A DNA stretch of 64,000 nucleotides, from assembly GCF_018219455.1 (NCBI RefSeq), contig NZ_CP056122.1, positions 1,736,001-1,800,000 of the forward strand, in the 5' to 3' direction. Position numbers and translations under genes: made by a program. The first letter of the stretch is position 1. Each line of letters starts with the position of its first letter. Shown in pieces: positions 26,963 through 35,781 of this stretch. Under the pieces are notes generated by a model, which saw only the letters and a list, made by a program, of their open reading frames with translations, did not search any database and had not been told where the DNA came from. This DNA is from Moritella sp. 5 (GTDB lineage Bacteria; Pseudomonadota; Gammaproteobacteria; Enterobacterales; Moritellaceae).

Positions 26963-29872
26963 TTGCGTTTTCGTCAAAGTATAGGGAACAAACTGTTATT
27001 CGCGTTTAGTTTTGTTGCCAGCTTATTGGTTATTATTAGTACTGTGTCTTGGTACAGCTTAAGCCTTATTGCCGATGCCGGTGAAAAAATTACCCAACAA
27101 ACTCTGCCTAGTTTATCAAGTGCGCGAGGCTTGGCAAATATAAGCCTAAAAATCACCAATCGAACCAACTTACTCAAAAATGCCACTAATGATACTGAAC
27201 GACAGCAGATCAATACCGAATTGACTCAGCTAAACCAAGCCATTAACAGACAGTTTAAGGCCTTTGATATTTCAGAACTCACTCATCGCAATATTCGTCA
27301 TTTGGTATCAAAAAAAGCAAACGTCATTAAAAATATCCGTCAGTTAAATGACAATGCCAAGCTGCAAATTAAGGGACAGAGGCTGCGCCAAGCTTCGTTT
27401 CAGCAGGTTTCAGAAGGCGTGCGCAATATTTTTCAACTATCACAATCTCAAGTTGCGAACGCAAGTACCTTTGCACTGGTGAGATTAAGTGGGCTTTATG
27501 ACTTAATTGAACAGGGTGCCGACAAGGACATTATCTATCAGGACATTGACCTTGTTATTGACGAAGATCTTAATTTATTAGATAAAATGACTGCATTAGA
27601 AAGATACAGTTTGCAACTGGGGCAAATAGCTAACTTAATTATCAACACGGCGAAACCAGAACAGCTGATTTACTTAACACAGCAAAAATATGAACTCTTA
27701 TATATTATTAATCAGCTGGTGGACTCAATCAAAGACCCTTATCGTTTAGAGCGTGTACAGACTGCGATGCTAAGCCTTGATGCTTTTACTGCGTTAATCA
27801 GTCTACAGCGAGAATACTTAGCGCTAGAAGAAAAGCAGAACCGTTTACATCTCTTTATTTCGACGCAACTCGGTGAGCTTAATCAAGGCATTCGCGTGCT
27901 GGTAGATAAGCAAACGCTACAAGCACAGCAAACTAGTCAGGAACATCTTAAGTTGGTTTCTTGGTCGCAGCGCATTCTTATGTTAGCCACCATCTTGTCA
28001 TTAATCGTGATTATTGGGGTGATGTGGAAGATTGTGTATCAAGGCATTGTCTTCAAGTTATCCAAACATACCCAAGTGATTAAAAAGCTTGCTGAAGGCG
28101 ATCTTGAAATTAATGTCGAGCCTTCTAATGATGAAGAGTTCAAGCAAATGGCGCAGGCTCTGGATATTTTTCGGGACAATGCCTTAAAGAAGCAAAAGCT
28201 TGAACAAGCGCAAATTGAAACAGAAAAAGAATTACGTCTGCATAAAGAAAATTTAGAGCTCTTGGTAAAACAAAGAACAGAACAGCTCACGCAAATTAAT
28301 GAAAAGCTTAATAATGAATCCGTTGGCCATGCCAAAGCCAAGAAACAGGCCGAAGATGCGAATAACGCCAAGTCCGTATTTTTGGCCAATATGAGTCATG
28401 AAATTCGTACGCCTATGAATGGTATGTTAGGTACATTAGAGCTGTTATCTGATACACAGCTTTCGACGCAGCAACAGACTTATACCCAAACTATCCTAAC
28501 CTCGGGTGAAAACTTACTGGATATTCTCAATGATATTCTGGATTATTCCAAAATTGAAGCTGGTCATATTGAAGTGTCTAAACGCGCAGTTAATCTTCAG
28601 CGCTTGGGGGATGATATTATTGATCTGATGAGGGCTCGATCTGAAAGTAAAGGGTTGAATTTAACCTTTAACCTCGCTGCTGAACTTGATACTTGGGTGC
28701 TTTCTGACTTGGGTAAACTCCGCCAGGTCATTATCAATTTAGTGAACAATGCAATAAAGTTTACCTCTTCAGGTTGTGTGACCTTGGCTATTGCAGCGCA
28801 TGACGACCAGCTCAATTTCAGTATTACCGATACCGGTTGTGGTATTGCACAGGGTAAGCAGCAGGAAATATTTGAAGCCTTCACCCAAGTGGCGAATTTA
28901 AGTAGTGCAGCAGGTACAGGACTCGGGTTAGCGATTTGTCAGCGACTGGTGTCAGCAATCCAAGGTACGCTTATGTTAACGAGTATAGAGGCGCAGGGGA
29001 GTTGTTTTTACTTTAACATCCCACTAGAAGTCGCTCCGCAAACCCTGATCAATGAACAGTTATCTATCGTATCAAATGTGGTTGAAACCAACTCTCATTT
29101 TCGTATCCTCATTGTTGAAGACAATCAAATCAATCGTGATGTTGCCTGTGCGCTACTTCAAAAGTTAGGCCATCAAGTATACAGTGCTTGTGACGGAGCA
29201 TCGGCGCTTAAACTGTATGCTCATCAGGATGTTGAGCTAGCTTTGTTAGATATTAACTTACCTGATATTGACGGCGTCGAGCTGGCTGTGCAATTGCGAG
29301 TTATGGCTGAGCATAAGCACCAACAACTAAAAACAATAGCTGTCTCTGCTCATGTGTTTAAAGACGATATAACCAAGTTTATCGATTCAGGTTTCGATGG
29401 GTTTATTGCCAAACCAGTACAAATGAAACGCCTGAAAAGCACTATTTCCAAGGTAATGGTGAATGCGATGTGTACTGATGATGTTTATCAATCACCGATG
29501 GTAAGCAAGGATGTTATTTTTTCAAACTCGGGTTTATTAAATACTGACATCCTTGAACAAGATCTAAAGTATCTGGGCGTAGAAAAGGTTATTGAGTTAG
29601 GGCATTTATTTTGTCGACAGACACTATCGGATTACAGTGATTTTGCATTGTTTGATGCCGCGCAACAAGAAACTTTATTACATAAACTGAAAGGTGCTGC
29701 TGCGGGTTTAGGCCTGGTAGCCTTATACGACAGCTGCCAACAACTCGAAGCATTATGCAAAAATTCATGTGAAAATAAAGTGTTATCTGAATCACAATTA
29801 TCAGAACTAGATTTATTAATTACGCATTCTGTCTACCAATTACAAAATTATATACAACGACTTGCTGGATGA
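26963..29872 (+). CDS. torS: TMAO sensor hybrid histidine kinase TorS
   Basis: 969 residues, TTG start with TAGGAG. Transmembrane segment near residues 12-34, periplasmic helical sensor to about 330, second transmembrane segment about 334-357, HAMP and coiled coil, then kinase core: H-box [17 protein letters not shown] (His near 479), N-box [11 protein letters not shown]-boxes [10 protein letters not shown] and GTGLGLAIC. The receiver has VEDNQINRD and [11 protein letters not shown], and the C-terminal Hpt domain has the phospho-His motif [14 protein letters not shown]. Full four-step TorS phosphorelay to TorR. Confidence 0.93.
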   Translation: MRFRQSIGNKLLFAFSFVASLLVIISTVSWYSLSLIADAGEKITQQTLPSLSSARGLANISLKITNRTNLLKNATNDTERQQINTELTQLNQAINRQFKAFDISELTHRNIRHLVSKKANVIKNIRQLNDNAKLQIKGQRLRQASFQQVSEGVRNIFQLSQSQVANASTFALVRLSGLYDLIEQGADKDIIYQDIDLVIDEDLNLLDKMTALERYSLQLGQIANLIINTAKPEQLIYLTQQKYELLYIINQLVDSIKDPYRLERVQTAMLSLDAFTALISLQREYLALEEKQNRLHLFISTQLGELNQGIRVLVDKQTLQAQQTSQEHLKLVSWSQRILMLATILSLIVIIGVMWKIVYQGIVFKLSKHTQVIKKLAEGDLEINVEPSNDEEFKQMAQALDIFRDNALKKQKLEQAQIETEKELRLHKENLELLVKQRTEQLTQINEKLNNESVGHAKAKKQAEDANNAKSVFLANMSHEIRTPMNGMLGTLELLSDTQLSTQQQTYTQTILTSGENLLDILNDILDYSKIEAGHIEVSKRAVNLQRLGDDIIDLMRARSESKGLNLTFNLAAELDTWVLSDLGKLRQVIINLVNNAIKFTSSGCVTLAIAAHDDQLNFSITDTGCGIAQGKQQEIFEAFTQVANLSSAAGTGLGLAICQRLVSAIQGTLMLTSIEAQGSCFYFNIPLEVAPQTLINEQLSIVSNVVETNSHFRILIVEDNQINRDVACALLQKLGHQVYSACDGASALKLYAHQDVELALLDINLPDIDGVELAVQLRVMAEHKHQQLKTIAVSAHVFKDDITKFIDSGFDGFIAKPVQMKRLKSTISKVMVNAMCTDDVYQSPMVSKDVIFSNSGLLNTDILEQDLKYLGVEKVIELGHLFCRQTLSDYSDFALFDAAQQETLLHKLKGAAAGLGLVALYDSCQQLEALCKNSCENKVLSESQLSELDLLITHSVYQLQNYIQRLAG

Positions 29873-29888
29873 GACTTCTTTCAATAGT

Positions 29889-29920
29889 AGCAGTGCTTAA
29901 AGTGCAAACTGCTGTTTTAT
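29889..29920 (+). terminator. Possible terminator after torS
   Basis: AGCAGT pairs with ACTGCT around a 13-base loop, followed by GTTTTAT. Moderate strength only. Confidence 0.4.
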
Positions 29921-29991
29921 AAGGTAAATAAGTTTTTTTGAAAACAGTGTGTTTTCTATCTCTTTAGAAATAGGAAACACGTTGCATTATC

Positions 29992-30032
29992 TATTCATAA
30001 CCTGTTCACATCTTGTCATATTCATTCATATT
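29992..30032 (+). promoter_or_regulatory. Four contiguous TorR boxes before torA
   Basis: Decamers resembling the TorR box CTGTTCATAT: CTATTCATAA (29992), CTGTTCACAT (30003), CTTGTCATAT (30013) and TCATTCATAT (30023), spaced 10-11 bases. They end about 100 bases before the torA start. In E. coli, four such boxes control torCAD. Assignment rests on pattern plus the adjacent torR. Confidence 0.75.
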
Positions 30033-30133
30033 AAGCGGCAATGTCATTCTCAATATTTCATTATTGTATTGTTCAAAAGCAGTAACCAAGCATTACTGCA
30101 ATCATCCAAATACAATCCTCAGGGGTATGAAAC

Positions 30134-32785
30134 ATGAGCATAAGTCGTCGTAATTTCTTGAAATCGTCATTAGCAGCCGCAGGTGCTGTACCTGCACTGA
30201 CATTATTTGGCCCCAAGGCTGTATTTGCTAAAGATATCGAGTTAATCCCACATGCAACTCACTACGGTGCATTTAACGCAGTGGTAAAAGATGGCAAACT
30301 CATCGGTGTGCAGACGTTATCAGACATTGATGCGTTGCCAACTAAAATGCTGACCGAGGGTGTATTAAGCAGAACTTATCACGAGACTCGGGTTAATTAC
30401 CCTATGGTGCGAAAGTCTTATCTCGAAGGTATGACGAACGGCACTGGTGATACCAAAGTTGAATTACGTGGCAAAGAAGAGTTCGTACGTGTTTCTTGGG
30501 ATGTGGCGCTTGGTCTAACAGCTAAGGCGATTCTAGATACCATTGATAAGGCGGGTAACGAAGGTATTTTCAGTAGCTCTTATGGTGGTTGGAGCCACGC
30601 AGGTGTGTTCCGTCCGAACGTATTACAAGGCCGTTTCTTTAACATGATTGGTGGTTGTAGCTTAACATCGGGTGATTACTCTGGTGGCGCATCACAAATC
30701 AGTTTGCCACATATTATCGGTGACATGGAAGTATACTCACCGCAAACGGCCTGGGAACAAGTACGTGATAATACTCAGGTATTCTGTATGATCGGTTGTG
30801 ACCCGTTCAAAAATAACCGTGTTGAATACCGCGTAGCTGATCATCAAATGTATCCACGTTGGGAAGCCATTAAGAACAAAGGTATTAAATTTGTTTCAAT
30901 TAACCCACAGTTCACCATTACCGATGAAGCATTAGATTGTGAGTGGGTTAAGATCATTCCAGGTACAGATACAGCACTATTCTTATCTATGTGTCATTAC
31001 TTGTACAAAAATGACTTACATGATGAAAAATACCTTAATACATATACAGTTGGTTTCGATAAATTTTTACCATCGCTGCTAGGTAAAGACGGCAGTGAAG
31101 AGAAAACGCCGAAGTGGGCGTCTAAGATCACTGGTATTCCAGAAGCTAAAATTATTGAATTGGCGAAGATGTTCTCTGATAACAGAACCCAGTTTGCTGG
31201 TTCATGGTCACTGCAACGTCAAGACCACGGTGAAATGCAGCACTGGGCGATTATCGCATTCTCAAGCATGTTAGGTGGAATAGGTAAACCTGGTGAAGGT
31301 GTTGGTTTCAGCTGGCACTATGGTTGTGGTGGTATGCCTGTTTCAGGTAAGTCTACGCCAGCAGGTTTATCGCAAGGTCGAAACTTGGTTAAAACTTACT
31401 GCCCTGCATCACGTATTACTGAGATGTTAAATAATCCAGGTGTCGAGTTTACCCATAACGGTTCAACCCATAAATACCCGCTTGTGAAAATGATTTATAA
31501 CTCGGGTAACAACTTCATGTCGCATCAGCAAGATACTAACAAGTTGATTAAAGCTCTTCAGAATGTTGATACTGTCGTGTGCCAAGACCCGTGGTGGTGT
31601 GCATCTACACGCTGGTCAGATATTGTATTACCAGCAACAACAACGGTAGAACGTAACGATATTACCTCTGGCGGTACTTATAGTAATGATAAAGTCTATG
31701 CGATGCGTCAGATCATTAAACCGCAAGGAGAGAGCCTAGATGATATTGAGATCTTCCGCCGTTTATCTAGCCTGTTCAATGTTGAATATCAGTTCATGGA
31801 ACAAGGCCAGTCAGTCATGCAAATGATTGAAGCAGCGTACGCGAAGAGCTCGGCGACTATGCCGTTTAAAGAGTTTTGGGAGAAAGGTATTGCCCACATG
31901 GAAGTTCCATTAGAAGCCAACAAGTGGGTTCGACATGGTGATTTCTATACCGATCCAGTGAAAAATCCATTAGCAACGACATCGGGTAAAATTGAACTTT
32001 ACTCTAGTGATTTTGCTAAGTATAAACTGGCCGATTGTCCGCCAATTCCGACATTCTTCCCTCCACATGAATACTTAGGTAATGCAGAAGAAGATGAACT
32101 ACACGTAGTAAGTCCACATCCACGTATGCGTCTACACTCACAGATGGCTAACACTAGTATTCGTGATATCGACAATATTCAAGGCCGCGAACCTTGCTTG
32201 ATGAGTCCTGAAGACGCGAAAAGCCGTGGCATTAAAGATGGTGACTTAATTGAAGTATACAACAAGCGTGGTTCTATTTTAGTCGGTGCACGTGTCGACC
32301 CTCGTATTATGAAAGGTGTTATCAGTATTTATGAAGGTTGCTGGCCATCGGTTGATAGTAAAGGTCGTTGTAACAGTGGTTTGGTTAACTTTATCACGTC
32401 AGACAAAGCATCAAGTGGCCTGAGTCAGGCAACAACAGCCAACACTGTGTTAGTTAAAATGAAGAAATGTACCGATCCTGATGGACCGAATGAGGCATAT
32501 ACAAAACCAGCGATCATCGATAAGTCTAAAGCTGAATTTGCGATTGCCTATGGCCTAGGGCGCGTTTCAGGTTTGAAGGCGAAAGCTACCGCTGATTTAG
32601 GTCCGGGCGAGAAAATATTTTATCAACGTTGTACAGTATGCCATGGTCCAAAAGACACGACACACTTTACCAAGCTGCAGTGGAAGGGGATTACGAAAAG
32701 TATGTTCCCACGTGCTGGTCTAAATCCAGAAGAGCAGGGCTTAGTACTCGATTTCTTAATGAAGAATGCGAAAGACGCCATTTAG
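30134..32785 (+). CDS. torA: TMAO reductase (TorA-like) with fused C-terminal cytochrome c domain
   Basis: 883 residues. Tat signal SRRNFLK at 4-10. Residues about 40-800 are a molybdopterin (bis-MGD) oxidoreductase of the DMSO/TMAO reductase family (SSYGGWSHAG, GDYSGGASQ with the likely Mo-ligand Ser, GCDPFKNNRVEYR, QDPWWCASTRWSDIVLPATTTVERND). The last 80 residues are a c-type cytochrome domain: CTVCH at 833-837, with Met857 as probable second axial ligand. E. coli TorA (848 aa) lacks this and uses separate pentaheme TorC. The tail resembles the C-terminal mono-heme part of TorC. No torC or torD is nearby. Periplasmic terminal reductase for TMAO or related N-/S-oxides. Confidence 0.9.
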   Translation: MSISRRNFLKSSLAAAGAVPALTLFGPKAVFAKDIELIPHATHYGAFNAVVKDGKLIGVQTLSDIDALPTKMLTEGVLSRTYHETRVNYPMVRKSYLEGMTNGTGDTKVELRGKEEFVRVSWDVALGLTAKAILDTIDKAGNEGIFSSSYGGWSHAGVFRPNVLQGRFFNMIGGCSLTSGDYSGGASQISLPHIIGDMEVYSPQTAWEQVRDNTQVFCMIGCDPFKNNRVEYRVADHQMYPRWEAIKNKGIKFVSINPQFTITDEALDCEWVKIIPGTDTALFLSMCHYLYKNDLHDEKYLNTYTVGFDKFLPSLLGKDGSEEKTPKWASKITGIPEAKIIELAKMFSDNRTQFAGSWSLQRQDHGEMQHWAIIAFSSMLGGIGKPGEGVGFSWHYGCGGMPVSGKSTPAGLSQGRNLVKTYCPASRITEMLNNPGVEFTHNGSTHKYPLVKMIYNSGNNFMSHQQDTNKLIKALQNVDTVVCQDPWWCASTRWSDIVLPATTTVERNDITSGGTYSNDKVYAMRQIIKPQGESLDDIEIFRRLSSLFNVEYQFMEQGQSVMQMIEAAYAKSSATMPFKEFWEKGIAHMEVPLEANKWVRHGDFYTDPVKNPLATTSGKIELYSSDFAKYKLADCPPIPTFFPPHEYLGNAEEDELHVVSPHPRMRLHSQMANTSIRDIDNIQGREPCLMSPEDAKSRGIKDGDLIEVYNKRGSILVGARVDPRIMKGVISIYEGCWPSVDSKGRCNSGLVNFITSDKASSGLSQATTANTVLVKMKKCTDPDGPNEAYTKPAIIDKSKAEFAIAYGLGRVSGLKAKATADLGPGEKIFYQRCTVCHGPKDTTHFTKLQWKGITKSMFPRAGLNPEEQGLVLDFLMKNAKDAI

Positions 32786-32880
32786 CACTTCATATTGGAA
32801 TGGTTGATTTTAACAAGTATGAGGCCCCTCGCTCCATACTATGTACGTCACAGTGAGCCTCACCTCATTGTCATAATACA

Positions 32881-32906
32881 AAGGAAGCCTCCATCGGCTT
32901 CCTTTT
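32881..32906 (+). terminator. Rho-independent terminator
   Basis: AAGGAAGCC pairs with GGCTTCCTT, followed by TT(C)TT. Lies between convergent torA and the cytochrome b561 gene, and could serve both strands. Confidence 0.8.
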
Positions 32907-32932
32907 CTTAAAGTGTTTCAGTTGACGTTATT

Positions 32933-33493
32933 CTAATTCGATTTCAGCTTCAACATACTCTTTAAAGTATCATCGCGGTCAATAATATGATGCTTCATAG
33001 CGCCTGATACGTGTAGTAGTAAAGTACCAGCCATAATCCAACCACAAGTCACGTGGATAGTTTTACTCAGATCACCTAGCGAGCTATTGATTGGCAACAT
33101 CAACCTTGGATTGCTTGGGTCTGGGTTTGCGGCCACGATGACTAGATCAAAAAGTATCATTCCAAATCCGTTCATCATGGTCATTAATATACCAGATATA
33201 GGCATTAAAATTGTACTGGCTAATAGTAATATTTGTACTAATCTCGATAAGTTTTTCTCAATCTTAGTATAAGAAAGTTTTGGTTTTGGTAACCCTTCCT
33301 TAACTCTGAGAATAAGGCGGTAAATGGCAAAAATGAATAATGAAAGTCCTAATGAACGATGCCAATAATAAAGTGAATACACTTTATTTTCGACCATATA
33401 CATACCCATTATGAGTACAGTGATCATAGATAGTCCAACTAGCCAGTGGAATATCACCGTTTTTTTACTATGTTTACTCACTTCATTTTGCAT
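32933..33493 (-). CDS. Cytochrome b561-family membrane protein
   Basis: 186 residues with four hydrophobic segments (about 14-33, 50-60, 88-115, 150-168) and well-placed heme-ligand His residues (KTVIFHWLVGLSM, YYWHRSLGL, KTIHVTCGW, LLLHVSGAMKHHI). Prokaryotic YceJ/YodB-type b561 proteins pass electrons from quinol to periplasmic acceptors. Convergent with torA, 147 bases away; it could be an electron donor to the TorA cytochrome domain, but this is only positional. The C-terminal His-rich end KHHIIDRDDTLKSML is typical of the family. Confidence 0.85.
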   Translation of the reverse strand: MQNEVSKHSKKTVIFHWLVGLSMITVLIMGMYMVENKVYSLYYWHRSLGLSLFIFAIYRLILRVKEGLPKPKLSYTKIEKNLSRLVQILLLASTILMPISGILMTMMNGFGMILFDLVIVAANPDPSNPRLMLPINSSLGDLSKTIHVTCGWIMAGTLLLHVSGAMKHHIIDRDDTLKSMLKLKSN

Positions 33494-33651
33494 CGATTAT
33501 ACCTACATCCTAATACGCCTTATCAAGGTCGTTAGCGTTAAAAATGTGAGTGTATAGTGTTTTATCTTTTTTAACTTTAAGCAAAAGTAAGTAAACATAA
33601 GTAAGTATAAGTTACTCGACTAAGTTGAAACGAGTTGGACCTCATAACTAA

Positions 33652-34584
33652 TCAATTGATTACATTTAAAAAAGTCTGATGCTGTAATCTACTGGTATAC
33701 AACACCCCTTTATGATTCATGTAATTAGAATCTTTACGGTTAAGATCTAAGGGGGCACCTTGAGCATCACTTACTGCGCAGCATGCTTGCGAAGATGACG
33801 CTAAATACTGAGCAGACAATGCTTGTGTGATTGCTACTGTCGCACTAAAGTCCCATAAACTGCCGCCACCTAGCTGTGGTTTAGGCAGTTTTAAATAACA
33901 AGCCGGCGCATTTTCAAGTACCCCAATTGCATTCATCACCGCACCGTTAGTTTTGATCATTTGCAGTGCCAATCCTTGCTGCGCTGAAAGCCTTGTTAAT
34001 TGCTCAATGACAGCCGGATAACGTGGGTCTTGCTGGAAACTACGATCGATATATAAACTTAATGAATGGCTGTACTTCTTAAGCCGTTCAGACTGCCAAA
34101 GTAATCCATTTTTCAACACTTTTGATATCAGTGGCTGTGCATTAATGGCTTGGTAGATATCACCAGAGCTTGGGTTATGTACAACACCAATAACTGGTTT
34201 ACCTGCAATATCGACTAACGCGATAGACACGGCAAAGCCATCACCGCCTTCAATGAAGGGTAAGGTGCCATCGAGTGGATCGATACACCAGAAATAGTCT
34301 TTATTAAAACGAGCGTGGGTTGCTACATCTTCTTCGCTGGCATTTTCTTCGGTCAACAGGGCTAAATCATATTGATCGATAGTTGGCTGTAGTATTTCTA
34401 AGATAATGACTTGGCTGTCTAAGTCCACTTGCGTGACCACCTGCGCGCTTAAACTCGAACCAGCCTGTTTACTGTGTACCTGCAGCGAACTTCTATCAAG
34501 GCTATTGATGAATGCTCCAGCTTTTAATGCAGCCTCGGTGGCGAGTTGTAGTAACTGTTCAAGCTGATAAACCGTGAGTTTCAT
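33652..34584 (-). CDS. Inositol-monophosphatase-superfamily phosphatase (CysQ-like)
   Basis: 310 residues. Metal-binding motifs LLTEEN (about 76-81), WCIDPLDGTLPFIEG (about 96-110) and the C-terminal GGGSLWDFSATVAI. The first motif and DPLDGT arrangement fit Mg-dependent, Li-sensitive phosphatases, including CysQ (3'-phosphoadenosine 5'-phosphate) and inositol monophosphatases. Starts five bases after the end of the upstream phosphotransferase gene, so the two are co-translated. Substrate not readable; cytosolic. Confidence 0.8.
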   Translation of the reverse strand: MKLTVYQLEQLLQLATEAALKAGAFINSLDRSSLQVHSKQAGSSLSAQVVTQVDLDSQVIILEILQPTIDQYDLALLTEENASEEDVATHARFNKDYFWCIDPLDGTLPFIEGGDGFAVSIALVDIAGKPVIGVVHNPSSGDIYQAINAQPLISKVLKNGLLWQSERLKKYSHSLSLYIDRSFQQDPRYPAVIEQLTRLSAQQGLALQMIKTNGAVMNAIGVLENAPACYLKLPKPQLGGGSLWDFSATVAITQALSAQYLASSSQACCAVSDAQGAPLDLNRKDSNYMNHKGVLYTSRLQHQTFLNVIN

Positions 34585-34589
34585 TGTGT

Positions 34590-35666
34590 TTATTGATCTT
34601 GTTTAGCTGAATTTAATTGCGCTGTTTTTAACTGTAACAATGCCTGTTGCGTCAGCGCTTCCGTATAACTGTTTATCTTCCAGTGAGTCGGACTCCAGCC
34701 TTTCATAAAGCGTTGAAAATCAGCCCAAGCAATACAATAAAGCGGTCGCCATTCATCTTCTACTGCTTGCGGTTCTATGCGTGGTTTATGCTCTGACAGC
34801 GCTTGCTTTAATTGTCTAAAATAATAATCCAGTAATGCAGGTACATCTTGCTCACAGTGCTGATAGGGAACACAACTGCTCAGTAACAATATTACGTCTT
34901 TCATGCCGCAACCTTTGCCGGCATATTGAAAATCAACGCCAGCAACCCGATCGCCAGCGGTGGTGAAACAAAAGTTAGCTAACTTAGCATCGCCATGGAT
35001 CAGGGTTTGAAACTGGCATTGCTGTAATGTTTGATCTATTTGTTCAGCTGCTTGTTGTAATGCTATATCAGTTAACGCTGCTAGTTCGTCGGGTCGGGTG
35101 GCTAGGTGCCAATAACTGCCGCAATCCCATAAACCTGTCGGTTCAATCGCGAGGTGCTGGGCATGGAAATAAGCCAGCCAAGATAAACATGCTTCTATCT
35201 GTTGCTGGCTGACGTGTTGATGACTGATGTGTGGATTGTCTGCTGCTGATTGCAGGGAAGCTGGTTTCGGTTCAAAGCTGGTAAACGTATGCTTAAACCC
35301 CTGCGTAGCCAAATCTTCCATGATGAGTAATATTTCATCATTCTGTTCTTCAACATACAGGCATTTTGGTACAGGGCATTGCGTTAGACAGTTATTTGCG
35401 TAGTGCTGATACCAGTGTAGTTCCACTTGATATGATTTTAATTTTCGTTGATGAGATATAGACGTGTTCCAACCACGTGGATGCACTTTTGGTCGGGGTA
35501 ATTTGATGTGTTTAACTATCACCGAGGTATATTGACTGCCGTCTAACGTGGCACGAAAAAGCTCGCCGTATCCACCCCATAAAGGTTGGATCAACTGGGT
35601 ACTGACAACGCGCTCTGCTGTCATAGCATTGGCGACTGCCTGTAAAACGTCTGTCGGTATACTCAT
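34590..35666 (-). CDS. Aminoglycoside/choline phosphotransferase-like kinase
   Basis: About 358 residues from ATG 35666 (MSIPTDVL), where family-like sequence begins; an in-frame ATG at 35792 overlaps the nuoG stop, has GAGG before it and may be used instead (400 aa). Kinase-like fold: LWGGYGELFRATL, VIVKHIKLP (ATP Lys), ILLIMEDLA, then LIHGDAKLANFCF (catalytic Asp and Asn) and VAGVDFQYAGKGCGMKDV (metal Asp). Small-molecule kinase of unknown substrate, similar to ecdysteroid-kinase-like and DUF1679 proteins. Downstream of nuoG and upstream of the phosphatase, within the same tightly packed operon. Confidence 0.75.
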   Translation of the reverse strand: MSIPTDVLQAVANAMTAERVVSTQLIQPLWGGYGELFRATLDGSQYTSVIVKHIKLPRPKVHPRGWNTSISHQRKLKSYQVELHWYQHYANNCLTQCPVPKCLYVEEQNDEILLIMEDLATQGFKHTFTSFEPKPASLQSAADNPHISHQHVSQQQIEACLSWLAYFHAQHLAIEPTGLWDCGSYWHLATRPDELAALTDIALQQAAEQIDQTLQQCQFQTLIHGDAKLANFCFTTAGDRVAGVDFQYAGKGCGMKDVILLLSSCVPYQHCEQDVPALLDYYFRQLKQALSEHKPRIEPQAVEDEWRPLYCIAWADFQRFMKGWSPTHWKINSYTEALTQQALLQLKTAQLNSAKQDQ

Positions 35667-35781
35667 ATTTGGCTCATGAACGAAAATATAGCGACAGTGT
35701 ACAAAATAGTGCTGCAGATGGGTATTTAATAATCCTTCTGACAAAAAGTCACTATGCCTGTTCATTCCCTGTGCAAATTTA

